Source: a virus
IMG/VR virus record: IMGVR_UViG_3300025146_000409
Location: 1 to 27,466 of that record
Strand: one strand, 5' to 3'
Length of the DNA stretch: 27,466 nt
The notes under the pieces were generated by a model. The model had not been told where the DNA came from, ran no database searches, and saw only the letters and a list, made by a program, of their open reading frames with translations. Below are positions 7,103-13,577 of the stretch, one piece after another. Each line of letters begins with the position of its first letter. Position 1 is the first letter of the stretch. Position numbers and translations under genes: made by a program.

Positions 7103-7326
7103 GATATTTCCTTTCCGTTTTTAGGCACAATTTTGAAAGCATAGTTACCCTGGAAGGGCCAGGGCGTGGCGGCGGCAAAGTCCTCGCGCTTGTAGATCAC
7201 GAATAGCGCCGCCTCCCCCGCCAGGCTTGCGCGCTCGGTCATGACCCGCGCCGGGCCTATGGTGGTCTGTATAATAAGGGGTGTGGAGGCGGGAAGACCC
7301 GCCTCCGTTAGTTTGGTGTCGGTCAT
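7084..7326 (-). CDS. Small unknown early protein
   Basis: 80 residues, starting in an ATGA overlap with the previous stop at 7323. Contains STPLIIQTTIGPARVMTERA and ATPWPFQGNYAFKIVPKNGK. No recognisable domain, membrane segment or metal site. Tight packing with both neighbours argues it is real and co-transcribed with the exonuclease and SSB-like gene. Confidence 0.6.
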   Translation of the reverse strand: MTDTKLTEAGLPASTPLIIQTTIGPARVMTERASLAGEAALFVIYKREDFAAATPWPFQGNYAFKIVPKNGKEISWTNTK

Positions 7327-7775
7327 TGCGATTGCTGAAATTCTTGGGTGCTTTTCAGCACATCTTCGAAGGCAGCACGTGCTTTCTCGCCTTCAAGTTC
7401 TGGCACGAAGTTTTCAAGGATATGATCAAACGCCGCGTCTACGGCGAAGCGTGAAAATTTGGTTGAGACATCAGCGGCGCGCACAGCGGCAACGGTCTCT
7501 TGCAGGCTGGTTGTTACCCTGTCCTTGACCAGCTTGTCCAGCTCGTCCAGGCGGGCTTTGAGGGCCTTGATATCTCCCCGCTCCTCGGGAGCGATATCGG
7601 CCCACATCGACACCTTTTTGGATGCGCTTTCGTAAGGCCGGTGTTTAGAGATGGTTTCGAGATTGATCTTGCGCTCGTACTCGATACAGACTAGTTTGAC
7701 TTGAGCCGTATTGAGTTCGGGCAGCGGGGCGGCTTCCACTTCTGATTCCAGAGCGGTGGTTGTTTTCTTGGTCAT
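7323..7775 (-). CDS. Unknown helical early protein next to the SSB-like gene
   Basis: 150 residues. Mostly charged helices: MWADIAPEERGDIKALKARL, then DELDKLVKDRVTTSLQETVA and FVPELEGEKARAAFEDVLKS. N-terminal 20 residues are low complexity (TKKTTTALESEVEAAPLPEL). The length and its place right behind the SSB-like gene would suit a replication or recombination accessory protein, but I recognise no family. AGGCGGTG upstream of the ATG may act as the ribosome site. Confidence 0.65.
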   Translation of the reverse strand: MTKKTTTALESEVEAAPLPELNTAQVKLVCIEYERKINLETISKHRPYESASKKVSMWADIAPEERGDIKALKARLDELDKLVKDRVTTSLQETVAAVRAADVSTKFSRFAVDAAFDHILENFVPELEGEKARAAFEDVLKSTQEFQQSQ

Positions 7776-7785
7776 GGGTCACCGC

Positions 7786-8613
7786 CTAGAAAGGCACTGT
7801 ATCTTCGGGCGGATAGTTGTCGGGGGGCTGCATTGGCCCCGTCTCTTTGCCTTCTGCCTGTGCGTCCTCGCGCTCGTTCCAGTACTCGGCCCAGGCCAGG
7901 GAGAGCTGGCGGTACTCCGCACACTGCGCCATTAAGTCGGACCCGATAAAGCGCTTCGCCACAAACTCAGGCAGAGGAATCTTGTCATCGAGCAAGTAGA
8001 ATTCGCAGGGCGTGATCGGGCTGGTGTTTGCGCCCTTGCCGCGTTGTTCGGTGTAGATGTCGGCACGCATGGTTCCAAGCGTGACCCAATGCGCCCAGAT
8101 CGGGAACTTGTCGTGATCGGTGATGACCGGGGCGATCTTGCGCTTCCACTGCGACAGGGCGATGATCACGGCCAGACCCGAGAACGAGGAGCCGGTGAGC
8201 AGGACCAAGCCCCAGGGCGTGAAGGTCTTGGTCTTGGGATCGGGCGCGGCAGCGTAAGCCAGGATTTGGTGTGCGCTGTACTTGCGCCCCTGGTCGTTGG
8301 TGAACCAGCCCACCCGCTTGAGAAATGGCGCAACCGTGACCTGGCGTGAAGCTAACACCTCATAGGCTTTGCCTTGGCGGTTCTTCATGGTCAATGCCTT
8401 GAAGCCCGCGGGTATGTCATTGCCCATTGCGGCCAGCGCTTCCTCGGCCTTTACCTTATCAGCGCACCAGCCGCCGTAGTAAGCCACGCCCTGCTCAGGA
8501 GCGTGGGCGGAGCTGCCATTCTTCCAGTACACACGGAATACAGGGAAGTCGAGCTCGACCGTGCCGGTGGTGGAGAAGGGATCGTACTTGTTGGATAAGT
8601 TATTGGTAGACAT
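7786..8613 (-). CDS. Probable phage single-stranded DNA-binding protein with SSB-like tail
   Basis: 275 residues; AAGGAA upstream of the ATG. The protein ends PPDNYPPEDTVPF: an acidic, proline-rich tip finishing in Asp/Glu-x-x-Pro-Phe. This is the hallmark of bacterial SSB C-terminal tails (DDDIPF in E. coli), which recruit replication and repair proteins. A linker rich in Glu/Gln/Gly/Pro (REDAQAEGKETGPMQ) precedes it, again SSB-like. The body (MSTNNLSNKYDPF, ASRQVTVAPFLKRVGWFT, ALSQWKRKIAPVITDHDKFP) is not a classic OB-fold SSB by eye and is longer than usual. Binding of ssDNA is therefore inferred from the tail and from the operon with an exonuclease. Confidence 0.65.
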   Translation of the reverse strand: MSTNNLSNKYDPFSTTGTVELDFPVFRVYWKNGSSAHAPEQGVAYYGGWCADKVKAEEALAAMGNDIPAGFKALTMKNRQGKAYEVLASRQVTVAPFLKRVGWFTNDQGRKYSAHQILAYAAAPDPKTKTFTPWGLVLLTGSSFSGLAVIIALSQWKRKIAPVITDHDKFPIWAHWVTLGTMRADIYTEQRGKGANTSPITPCEFYLLDDKIPLPEFVAKRFIGSDLMAQCAEYRQLSLAWAEYWNEREDAQAEGKETGPMQPPDNYPPEDTVPF

Positions 8614-8653
8614 TTGAAATTCCTTTTTTGTGAAAGTTAGTAATAGGATAGGA

Positions 8654-9121
8654 TTATTGGGTGTCGGTGTTGAGCAATATCGATATCGCCGTTCTCATGG
8701 CCTCGGCGTAAGTCAGGCTTCGTGCTTCTCGCAATGCCTTGAAAGCGTCGTGTTGGGCCCGAGTTGTGCGCCAGGGGCCTAAAGAACAACTGTAGGGCAG
8801 TTCCTCCTTTCCTTCGTAGTCGGGGCTTTCCAATAGCAGGGCAACGGCTGCGCGCAGGCCCTGCGTCAGATTCCAGCGTCTGCCAATGCAGTATTCGTCA
8901 AAGCTGGTGTACTGGGTATCATTGGTGAAGAAGCTGCCGTGGCGGCACTCATATTTAGGGCGGGCCTGCTTTTGCAGCTTGATGTCCAGGCGCAGGATGA
9001 TGGCAGACACACGCGCCCGGCTCAGGCCGTATTGGTAGGCGATCTCAGTCAATACGCCATAAGAGCGGCTGCAAGCGTTGGCGGCGTCATAAATTGCGAG
9101 GTTGCGGGCTTCGTAGGTCAT
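8654..9121 (-). CDS. HTH DNA-binding protein, putative early regulator
   Basis: 155 residues. N-terminal helix-turn-helix: VLTEIAYQYGLSRARVSAII at about 23-42, with the Gly at the turn and a polar recognition helix, like sigma-type or MarR-like HTH units. The C-terminal part (RTTRAQHDAFKALREARSLT, then YAEAMRTAISILL) has the strand-helix-helix look of a ribbon-helix-helix domain. It sits in the leftward operon whose promoter carries an operator-like repeat, so it is a candidate regulator of the phage switch. No target is shown by the sequence. Confidence 0.65.
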   Translation of the reverse strand: MTYEARNLAIYDAANACSRSYGVLTEIAYQYGLSRARVSAIILRLDIKLQKQARPKYECRHGSFFTNDTQYTSFDEYCIGRRWNLTQGLRAAVALLLESPDYEGKEELPYSCSLGPWRTTRAQHDAFKALREARSLTYAEAMRTAISILLNTDTQ

Positions 9122-9122
9122 G

Positions 9123-9425
9123 CTACCATCCCAATTCTGGGTCGGGCTTGCGCAATTCTAATAGCGAATCAGTCTTTTCAATAATATCTTGCGAGGCGGG
9201 ATCGAGTTTGCTTTCTGGCATATAATATTCGTGAGCATGTTCAAGCGCATTAATACGGCTATCAAAAGAAAGCAGGAGTTGTTCTTTCTCGCCCCCATTG
9301 AGATAATGAATTCTGGCGGCTGCGTCTTCGCGATGACTGTGATCACTTTCGCCATGCCAGGAGCCATCGGGGGCATAAAATCCCACCGTCCAAAGTTCTG
9401 ATTCAGTTTGAATGTAAACCCACAT
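9123..9425 (-). CDS. Small conserved phage hypothetical protein
   Basis: 100 residues; AAAGGA before the ATG. The start MWVYIQTESELWTVGFYAPD followed by GSWHGESDHSHREDAAARIH and YLNGG is a pattern I recognise from many short phage and prophage proteins of unknown function. Trp-rich, soluble, no metal site. It overlaps or abuts its neighbours and is part of the early - operon. Confidence 0.7.
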   Translation of the reverse strand: MWVYIQTESELWTVGFYAPDGSWHGESDHSHREDAAARIHYLNGGEKEQLLLSFDSRINALEHAHEYYMPESKLDPASQDIIEKTDSLLELRKPDPELGW

Positions 9426-9437
9426 ATTGAGTCCTTT

Positions 9438-9953
9438 CTAAACTATCTCTGCCCGGTGGTCGCAGATTCTGAACTTGCGACCCCGAGCCTTAGCCGCCAC
9501 TACCAAGTTAGCCTCAGGGTAATCGCGCTTGTAGGCCTCGATCTGGCCTGGGATGGCGAAGATGTGCTCAATCCATTTCGAGCGCGTATACTGCTCGGCC
9601 AGGTTGATTTCGTCCGACGTGTGTTGAGTCCAGTACTTGCCGCCGAGTCGTTCGGTATTGGCCTTTGCTTGTAGTTCCCGCCCCTTACGCTCCTCCACGA
9701 TTCTGACCAAAATCATGAGGGCGATCATGTGTTTACACTGAAATTCAGGATGCCGGTTGTGGTCGGGGCAGGAACATGATTTCAGGGTCGTGGCGTAGTC
9801 GTTGCGCTCCAGGCGTTGCAGCCAACCCAGGCTGTTGCGAACCCGCTGCTCATTGAGTTTGCCCTGGTGTGCGCTGGCGATGGCCTTATTGAACCAGCGC
9901 CAGATTTCGGGCTTGGTCGGATGTACGGTTTCGGGGGTGAGGCGGGTCAACAT
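9438..9953 (-). CDS. SWIM zinc-finger protein
   Basis: 171 residues; first gene after the promoter at 9976-10004, with GAAAGGAAA at its ribosome site. The SWIM signature C-x-C-x(n)-C-x-H is complete: Cys60, Cys62, Cys73, His75 in KSCSCPDHNRHPEFQCKHMI. SWIM domains bind DNA or protein. They occur in transposases, SWI2/SNF2 proteins and many small phage proteins. The rest is helical and basic near the end (ARGRKFRICDHR). Being promoter-proximal, it is probably made very early. A specific role is not known. Confidence 0.8.
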   Translation of the reverse strand: MLTRLTPETVHPTKPEIWRWFNKAIASAHQGKLNEQRVRNSLGWLQRLERNDYATTLKSCSCPDHNRHPEFQCKHMIALMILVRIVEERKGRELQAKANTERLGGKYWTQHTSDEINLAEQYTRSKWIEHIFAIPGQIEAYKRDYPEANLVVAAKARGRKFRICDHRAEIV

Positions 9954-9975
9954 TGTGCATTTCCTTTCTATCTAA

Positions 9976-10004
9976 ATTGTAGCACAATCATAGTACAATG
10001 TCAA
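9976..10004 (-). promoter_or_regulatory. Early leftward promoter PL1 with operator-like repeats
   Basis: On the - strand: TTGACA (10004-9999), a 17-base spacer, TACAAT (9981-9976). Near-consensus sigma70 promoter. The spacer has TGTACTA and TGTGCTA 11 bp apart, one helical turn, shared with the promoter at 11462-11490 (24 of 29 positions identical). This suggests one regulator acts on both. Confidence 0.85.
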
Positions 10005-10011
10005 TAGGCAA

Positions 10012-10230
10012 TTATGCCATATCTCCAAACGCGTCATCGTCGGCATAATTTTCGTACTCGCCGTAAGCTTCAGAATCAAGGCTGAACCAGGTCACATTAT
10101 CCAGCACCCAGCTCATGTACTCGATGTCGTGGGCGATCACCCACCGCACGGTTTCGTCCTTGTATTTCCCGAATCCCATGCGGTCGCTGAGGCGGCGGGG
10201 CTTATTGTGAGACAATGGATCATTGGTCAT
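10012..10230 (-). CDS. Small protein with FGKYKxxT motif (ExoX C-terminal/DUF3820-like)
   Basis: 72 residues from the ATG at 10230, which follows GGGAAGT; the longer in-frame start at 10398 lies inside the previous gene and gives non-protein-like sequence. The core MGFGKYKDETVRWVIAHDIE and YMSWVLDNV matches the small motif M-x-F-G-K-(Y/H)-x-G-x-x-(hydrophobic), then D-x-x-Y-(L/M)-x-W, found at the C-terminus of ExoX-type exonucleases and in DUF3820 proteins. It ends in a very acidic tail (YADDDAFGDMA). Possibly a nucleic-acid or polymerase-associated accessory; the biochemical role of the motif is not established. Confidence 0.7.
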   Translation of the reverse strand: MTNDPLSHNKPRRLSDRMGFGKYKDETVRWVIAHDIEYMSWVLDNVTWFSLDSEAYGEYENYADDDAFGDMA

Positions 10231-10231
10231 T

Positions 10232-10732
10232 TCAGTACTTCCCATAAGCGGCCAGCTCCAGCAGCAGCTTATTTTTCTGAGCTTGCACGGCGCTGTGCTT
10301 GACCAATTCGATGTCTGCGCGCGCCCGGGGCCAGGCCTCGTCCAGGACTTGCGTCCAGACACCGGGGATAAACAGATTTTCTTCGGCAGCCCGGTCATTG
10401 GCCCAATTCAAAAGACGGTCCCCCATAAACGGCCGGCGGTCGTTGCTAGCGCTGATGATGAGACGCTCCTTGATGCGCCATTCATTGGCTTTGGTGTCAT
10501 AGACATCGATATAGCGATAGTAAGCAATCTTGACGAATGCCCCCAGGGCTGCAGGGTGAGGGGCCGCATAGCACCAGCATTCCCAGGACTCACGACGCCT
10601 GAGCCTGAATGCTTCGCCGAGATGGATAGCGACAAGCGAGGCCTGTAAATAGCGGTTCTGAACTAGACCGGCCAACGCCCATTCAACTTTTTGGGTCTGC
10701 AATTCGGATAGGGATAGTTCTGAGAGTTCCAT
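10232..10732 (-). CDS. Unknown early phage protein
   Basis: 166 residues; AAAGGAAA before the ATG. Begins with an amphipathic helix (MELSELSLSELQTQKVEWAL); the middle has RRRESWECWCYAAPHPAALG and DVYDTKANEWRIKERLIISA; the end is helical. No family recognised. Its stop lies one base from the start of the FGKYK protein, so the two are probably translated together. Soluble, no metal motif apart from an isolated CWC. Confidence 0.6.
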   Translation of the reverse strand: MELSELSLSELQTQKVEWALAGLVQNRYLQASLVAIHLGEAFRLRRRESWECWCYAAPHPAALGAFVKIAYYRYIDVYDTKANEWRIKERLIISASNDRRPFMGDRLLNWANDRAAEENLFIPGVWTQVLDEAWPRARADIELVKHSAVQAQKNKLLLELAAYGKY

Positions 10733-10744
10733 GTTATTTCCTTT

Positions 10745-10981
10745 CTATTCGGATAATATTGGTTTGGTATTGGCGATTTTCGCCAATCGCTGTTCTTTCA
10801 AGAAATGCCGCATCACAATGATGTAAACAGCCTTTCTGGTTTCAGGCGTCTGCCGCAGCGACCACCGCAGCAATTGTTTTTCGTCCTCGATCCCGCCCTC
10901 TTTGAAACAGCGCAGTAGGGCTTGAGCGGCGGTTCTGGCTTCGGGGTCAACGATCTTGCCGTTCTCTATGATGGTTGCCAT
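10745..10981 (-). CDS. Small basic unknown protein
   Basis: 78 residues, overlapping the upstream gene by 16 bases. Mostly helical: ARTAAQALLRCFKEGGIEDE, then KQLLRWSLRQTPETRKAVYI. Could be a small regulator or inhibitor of a host protein, as many early phage proteins are, but no motif supports a specific call. GGAG in the upstream gene may be its ribosome site. Confidence 0.55.
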   Translation of the reverse strand: MATIIENGKIVDPEARTAAQALLRCFKEGGIEDEKQLLRWSLRQTPETRKAVYIIVMRHFLKEQRLAKIANTKPILSE

Positions 10982-11157
10982 ACCTGGATGTGCTCCACGT
11001 CTTTCCAGAGTATGATGGCGGTTACGGGGATGTCGCCGTCAAAGTGAATGCTTACGCCCGAGCGCAGTATGCCCAGCACAACGCCGTAGTCACTGGGGTC
11101 GTTATCGTACATCAATTCCTGGCCGGGCTTGAGGCGGCGGGCCTGCTGTATAGTCAT
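10966..11157 (-). CDS. Small unknown protein (KOW-like fold possible)
   Basis: 63 residues. The ATG at 11157 overlaps the preceding stop by one base (TAATG), which marks the start better than an upstream in-frame ATG at 11199. MTIQQARRLKPGQELMYDND, then DYGVVLGILRSGVSIHFDGD looks like a small beta-barrel of the type seen in KOW/SH3-like proteins (PGQ..., followed by strands). Function not known. Confidence 0.6.
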   Translation of the reverse strand: MTIQQARRLKPGQELMYDNDPSDYGVVLGILRSGVSIHFDGDIPVTAIILWKDVEHIQVWQPS

Positions 11158-11432
11158 TAGAACCTCAATTCCTGAATGCGGTTGACTACGACATTGCATT
11201 GAACGGGGTCGCCGTTTTCGTTGAAATGTTCCGCGATCCCGTAAACGTAGGCCTGGCGCTCAACCTCGGCGATCCAGGCTATGGCCTGTGAAGACGTGAG
11301 CATATTTTGATGGGTGGGTACAGAGAAAATATTGTGTCCGCCCTCAAGCCAACACTCAAAAACGCGGTTATTGGGCTGGCTGTCTTCGGTTTCTTTGATA
11401 TGCATATCCGCGGTGTAGGTTTTGGTTTCCAT
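11157..11432 (-). CDS. First gene of the second early leftward operon, unknown
   Basis: 91 residues. First ATG after the promoter at 11462-11490, with GAAAGGAAA upstream. Sequence METKTYTADMHIKETEDSQP, then SQAIAWIAEVERQAYVYGIA and NGDPVQCNVVVNRIQELRF. No known domain. Highly expressed promoter-proximal genes of this size in phages often counter host functions, but that is only context. Confidence 0.6.
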   Translation of the reverse strand: METKTYTADMHIKETEDSQPNNRVFECWLEGGHNIFSVPTHQNMLTSSQAIAWIAEVERQAYVYGIAEHFNENGDPVQCNVVVNRIQELRF

Positions 11433-11461
11433 GTCAATTTCCTTTCTGAATTATTGTACAT

Positions 11462-11490
11462 AGTATAGCACAGCTATAGTACAATGTCAA
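11462..11490 (-). promoter_or_regulatory. Early leftward promoter PL2 with operator-like repeats
   Basis: On the - strand: TTGACA (11490-11485), 17-base spacer, TATACT (11467-11462). Spacer carries TGTACTATAGC followed directly by TGTGCTATACT, an 11-bp direct repeat, and GTACAAT follows downstream near 11458. Same pattern as the promoter at 9976-10004. Start expected near 11455. Confidence 0.85.
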
Positions 11491-11512
11491 TAAGCAATAT
11501 TGAGATTGGGAG

Positions 11513-11541
11513 TTGACAAGTGATGAAAAATAATATAAGAT
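11513..11541 (+). promoter_or_regulatory. Rightward promoter of the replication operon (PR-like)
   Basis: TTGACA (11513-11518), 17 bases, TAAGAT (11536-11541); an overlapping TATAAG at 15-base spacing is an alternative. It diverges from PL2, with 22 bp between the two -35 boxes, so a regulator bound here could set the direction of transcription. It lacks the extended -10 TG found at the other leader promoters. Confidence 0.75.
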
Positions 11542-11547
11542 AATGGT

Positions 11548-11710
11548 AGTTACATCATAAATCGCTGGCAGAACAAAATACCAGCAAGGGCCGTGGCAAG
11601 CCCAATCAGACAGAATAATAAGCCGCTTCTTTTGGGCTTGTGGTCTTAACCTATCTGTCTAGGTAATCGCCACAGGCCGCAGGTCCAAAAGAAGCGGTTT
11701 GTTTTATCTG
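11548..11710 (+). ncRNA. ABCABC-pseudoknot leader RNA, copy 2 (before HicA operon)
   Basis: Intergenic 11542-11729 holds no gene. Helices: A CAAGCCC (11597-11603) with A' (11634-11640), 7 bp; B AGACAGA (11608-11614) with B' (11654-11660), 7 bp; C AAGCCGCTTCTTTT (11620-11633) with C' (11687-11700), 14 bp with one G-U. C' is followed by GTTTTATCTG, so C/C' resembles an intrinsic terminator. Extra elements: a hairpin GCTGG/CCAGC at 11564-11585, B' placed in the loop of a 5-bp hairpin (11649-11664), and 11636-11643 able to pair instead with 11670-11677. That last pairing excludes A/A', so this copy could switch between two folds. Confidence 0.65.
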
Positions 11711-11729
11711 AGAAACAATAAGGAGCGCC

Positions 11730-11900
11730 ATGACTAAAAGCCTAAAGATTGTCTTCAACGACCCCATCACAACCGAGCTCGAAAATGAATTGGTGGATGT
11801 AATACTGGCCTGGGTCGAGGCCCACGATCTGACCGTCGCTATTATTCCGAGCGAAGAATCCGAAAGCGAGGAGGCCGGCGATGTCCAAGAAAACCAGTAG
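11730..11900 (+). CDS. Short acidic protein upstream of HicA-like gene
   Basis: 56 residues; AAGGAG before the ATG. MTKSLKIVFNDPITTELENE, LVDVILAWVEAHDLTVAIIP, then an acidic tail SEESESEEAGDVQENQ. Overlaps the HicA-like gene by 20 bases. A small acidic protein translated just ahead of a basic toxin-like protein would fit an antitoxin, but it does not resemble HicB. It may equally be an unrelated early protein. Confidence 0.65.
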   Translation: MTKSLKIVFNDPITTELENELVDVILAWVEAHDLTVAIIPSEESESEEAGDVQENQ

Positions 11901-12117
11901 TTATTACATCGGCGTTGCCCGCAAGAGCGGCTTCAGCATCCGCGAGGGCGGCAGCCACACCAAGATTTATGCCCCCGGCTCAGGGCGTCCGATGGTGATA
12001 CCCCGGCACCGCGATCTGTCACCGGGTGTGGAACACGCTATTGTAAAATGGCTTTTGAAGATGGGCGTGATATTGGGGATAATGCTGGCGATGTGCCGCA
12101 TTACGGGTGCGTTATGA
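11881..12117 (+). CDS. hicA: HicA-family protein (mRNA interferase-like)
   Basis: 78 residues. The sequence YYIGVARKSGFSIREGGSHT and KIYAPGSGRPMVIPRHRDLS follows the HicA layout: an N-terminal helix ending in a Gly-hydrophobic pair, the conserved G-S-H with the catalytic His (His26), a beta hairpin, P-x-H/R, then a C-terminal helix. HicA proteins have a dsRBD-like fold and cut mRNA when free of their antitoxin HicB. No HicB-like gene is next to it; flanking genes are a 56-residue acidic protein and a 55-residue unknown. The last 20 residues (ILGIMLAMCRITGAL) are unusually hydrophobic for the family. Confidence 0.75.
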   Translation: MSKKTSSYYIGVARKSGFSIREGGSHTKIYAPGSGRPMVIPRHRDLSPGVEHAIVKWLLKMGVILGIMLAMCRITGAL

Positions 12118-12281
12118 CAAAACACGATGTTTACGAGGCCTTGAGAAATGCCGGTATCAGGCTTGGGTCTAAGTCCTGGATTGATTACGAAAAGTGCAAG
12201 CAGTTATTGTTAAGCGATGGCGTGACACCGGAGCAGTACCAGGTCATTCTCCACGCCATTGTAGAGTATGTGGGGGTTTAA
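12114..12281 (+). CDS. Small unknown protein after HicA
   Basis: 55 residues. ATG overlaps the HicA stop (ATGA), indicating coupled translation; an upstream in-frame ATG at 12048 lies in the HicA coding region and is less likely. MTKHDVYEALRNAGIRLGSK, then SWIDYEKCKQLLLSDGVTPE and QYQVILHAIVEYVGV: a compact helical protein. It has a vague helix-turn-helix look but no clear family. Confidence 0.6.
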   Translation: MTKHDVYEALRNAGIRLGSKSWIDYEKCKQLLLSDGVTPEQYQVILHAIVEYVGV

Positions 12282-12282
12282 G

Positions 12283-12387
12283 GTGGACGGCATATTTTCT
12301 AAATTAAGATTGATTGTTCTGGCCTGGCAAATCAAGCGATTACAGCGGGAGCGAAATCGATTGAGAAAGGCATTATTCTATGATTGA
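12283..12387 (+). CDS. Very short basic peptide (34 aa, GTG start)
   Basis: GTG at 12283 follows GGGGG at about 7 bases and lies just after the previous stop. The peptide (VDGIFSKLRLIVLAWQIKRL and QRERNRLRKALFYD) is an amphipathic, basic helix and overlaps the primase start by 8 bases. Tight packing and helix-like pattern support a real gene; its size makes this uncertain. Confidence 0.4.
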   Translation: MDGIFSKLRLIVLAWQIKRLQRERNRLRKALFYD

Positions 12388-13420
12388 CACCGAAGCCCTG
12401 CGCAAAAATATCGACCTCCGCCAGACCATCGAGAAGATAAGCGGAGCAGCGGGGGGTAATACAAAGCGGCTTTACTGCCCCATATGTCAGGTTGGCAAGC
12501 GCACGATCCCCGCCCTCTCGATTAGAGACGATTATTATTTTTGTTTTGGGTGCGGGGCCAAGGGTGACGCAATTGACCTGATTCAGGCTTTGCATCACCT
12601 TTCATTTATTGAAGCCTGCAAATACCTGGGTTGGGACGGACGCCCCGGCGATGATGCCGATATCGAGAAAATAAAGGCGGAGCGCATTATCGGCCAAGAA
12701 CTGGCCGAGGGGCAACGCCTGGCCCAACTCGATATAATGCTGTCCGAGTTTACAGCGGACGAGATCTGGATGGCGTATCAGCGCCGCCTCGACGAAGATT
12801 CGAGGCAGTGGTGGCGTAACCAGGGCGTGCCCGATGACTGGCAAAATTACCTCAGATTGGGATACACCAACGATAAAGCCTATTACGATAAAGGCGGGAA
12901 CTTATGCCATAGCCCCGCTTTTACGATTCCATACTTCCATGCGGGCTGGCAGTTTCAGAACATGCAGTACCGCCTCGTCGATCCCGCCAATCCTAAAGAC
13001 CGTTACCGATTCCAGCCCGGACTCAGAACCACGTATTACATGACCGAGCCCAGCCAATCCATGCAGGACTGCGCCGTTATTTGCGAGGGCGCTAAGAAGG
13101 CGATGGTTGCTAATATCATGGGCGATACCGGCGACAAAGTTTCGGTGTTGGGAGTGCCATCCAAAACCGACAGCGGGGGCGTGGCCGAGGCTGTAAAAGA
13201 CTGCCGGCATGTCTGGATTGCGTTGGACCCCGATGCCTGGGATAGGCCCGCCAACGCAAGCTCGGATTGGCTGCCTGCCCCAGTTAAGTTGGCGCAACAG
13301 ATCGGGAAGGCGGCGCGGGTGGTGCGGTTGCCTGCCAAGTCAGACGATATGTTTTTGCAGTACGGCATGAGCTGCGACGAATGGAAATCGGCATTGAAGG
13401 CGGCGGGGCGGGCGGGATGA
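12380..13420 (+). CDS. DnaG-type DNA primase (zinc finger + Toprim)
   Basis: 346 residues; GAGAAAGG precedes the ATG. N-terminal CHC2-like zinc-binding domain with Cys33-x2-Cys36 and Cys55-x2-Cys58 (YCPICQVGK, YFCFGCGAKGDAIDLIQ). The C-terminal Toprim domain has CAVICEGAKKAM (catalytic Glu236) and VWIALDPDAW (Asp283, Asp285), the metal-binding E and D-x-D set. It would make RNA primers or, as in many phage versions, act as a primase-like replication protein with the helicase at 14379. Shorter than bacterial DnaG (about 580 residues): the helicase-binding C-terminal domain is absent. Ends 30 bases before the next promoter. Confidence 0.88.
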   Translation: MIDTEALRKNIDLRQTIEKISGAAGGNTKRLYCPICQVGKRTIPALSIRDDYYFCFGCGAKGDAIDLIQALHHLSFIEACKYLGWDGRPGDDADIEKIKAERIIGQELAEGQRLAQLDIMLSEFTADEIWMAYQRRLDEDSRQWWRNQGVPDDWQNYLRLGYTNDKAYYDKGGNLCHSPAFTIPYFHAGWQFQNMQYRLVDPANPKDRYRFQPGLRTTYYMTEPSQSMQDCAVICEGAKKAMVANIMGDTGDKVSVLGVPSKTDSGGVAEAVKDCRHVWIALDPDAWDRPANASSDWLPAPVKLAQQIGKAARVVRLPAKSDDMFLQYGMSCDEWKSALKAAGRAG

Positions 13421-13449
13421 TTTACCGTGTCGTGGTTTCCTTAATGCGG

Positions 13450-13458
13450 TGGTATAAT
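13450..13458 (+). promoter_or_regulatory. Extended -10 promoter for the replication initiator
   Basis: TGGTATAAT, perfect TGN-TATAAT. No clear -35 upstream. Start expected near 13465, which is the first base of helix A in the leader RNA. Confidence 0.7.
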
Positions 13459-13570
13459 AAAAGCGTCACAGAAAACAGCGCTTTTTATTTGCCAATAGAG
13501 GCCCCTTATCCTGCAAGCGTCTGTTTCTGTGACAAGAACTGGCAAGGCAGGATGAGGGGCTTCTGTTTAG
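13459..13570 (+). ncRNA. ABCABC-pseudoknot leader RNA, copy 3 (before replication initiator)
   Basis: A GTCACAGAAAACAG (13465-13478) pairs with A' (13521-13533; 13 bp with one bulge). B TTGCCA (13489-13494) pairs with B' (13540-13545; 6 bp). C GAGGCCCCTTATCCTGC (13498-13514) pairs with C' (13547-13563; 17 bp including two G-U). C' runs into TTCTGTTTAGG and the Shine-Dalgarno AGGAG of the gene at 13578. A local hairpin (13459-13465 with 13479-13485, 7 bp) encloses most of A and could compete with A/A'. No coding sequence lies between 13421 and 13577. Confidence 0.75.
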
Positions 13571-13577
13571 GAGCATC

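Noticed and set aside
10012-10398. Longer 128-residue version of the FGKYK protein
   Set aside because: The extra N-terminus overlaps a well-supported gene (10232-10732) in another frame and has protein-unlike composition; a good ribosome site supports 10230.
11542-11729. Type III toxin-antitoxin RNA (ToxI-like)
   Set aside because: ToxI loci have tandem short repeats before the toxin; here there is a single complex fold and HicA is not a ToxN-type protein.
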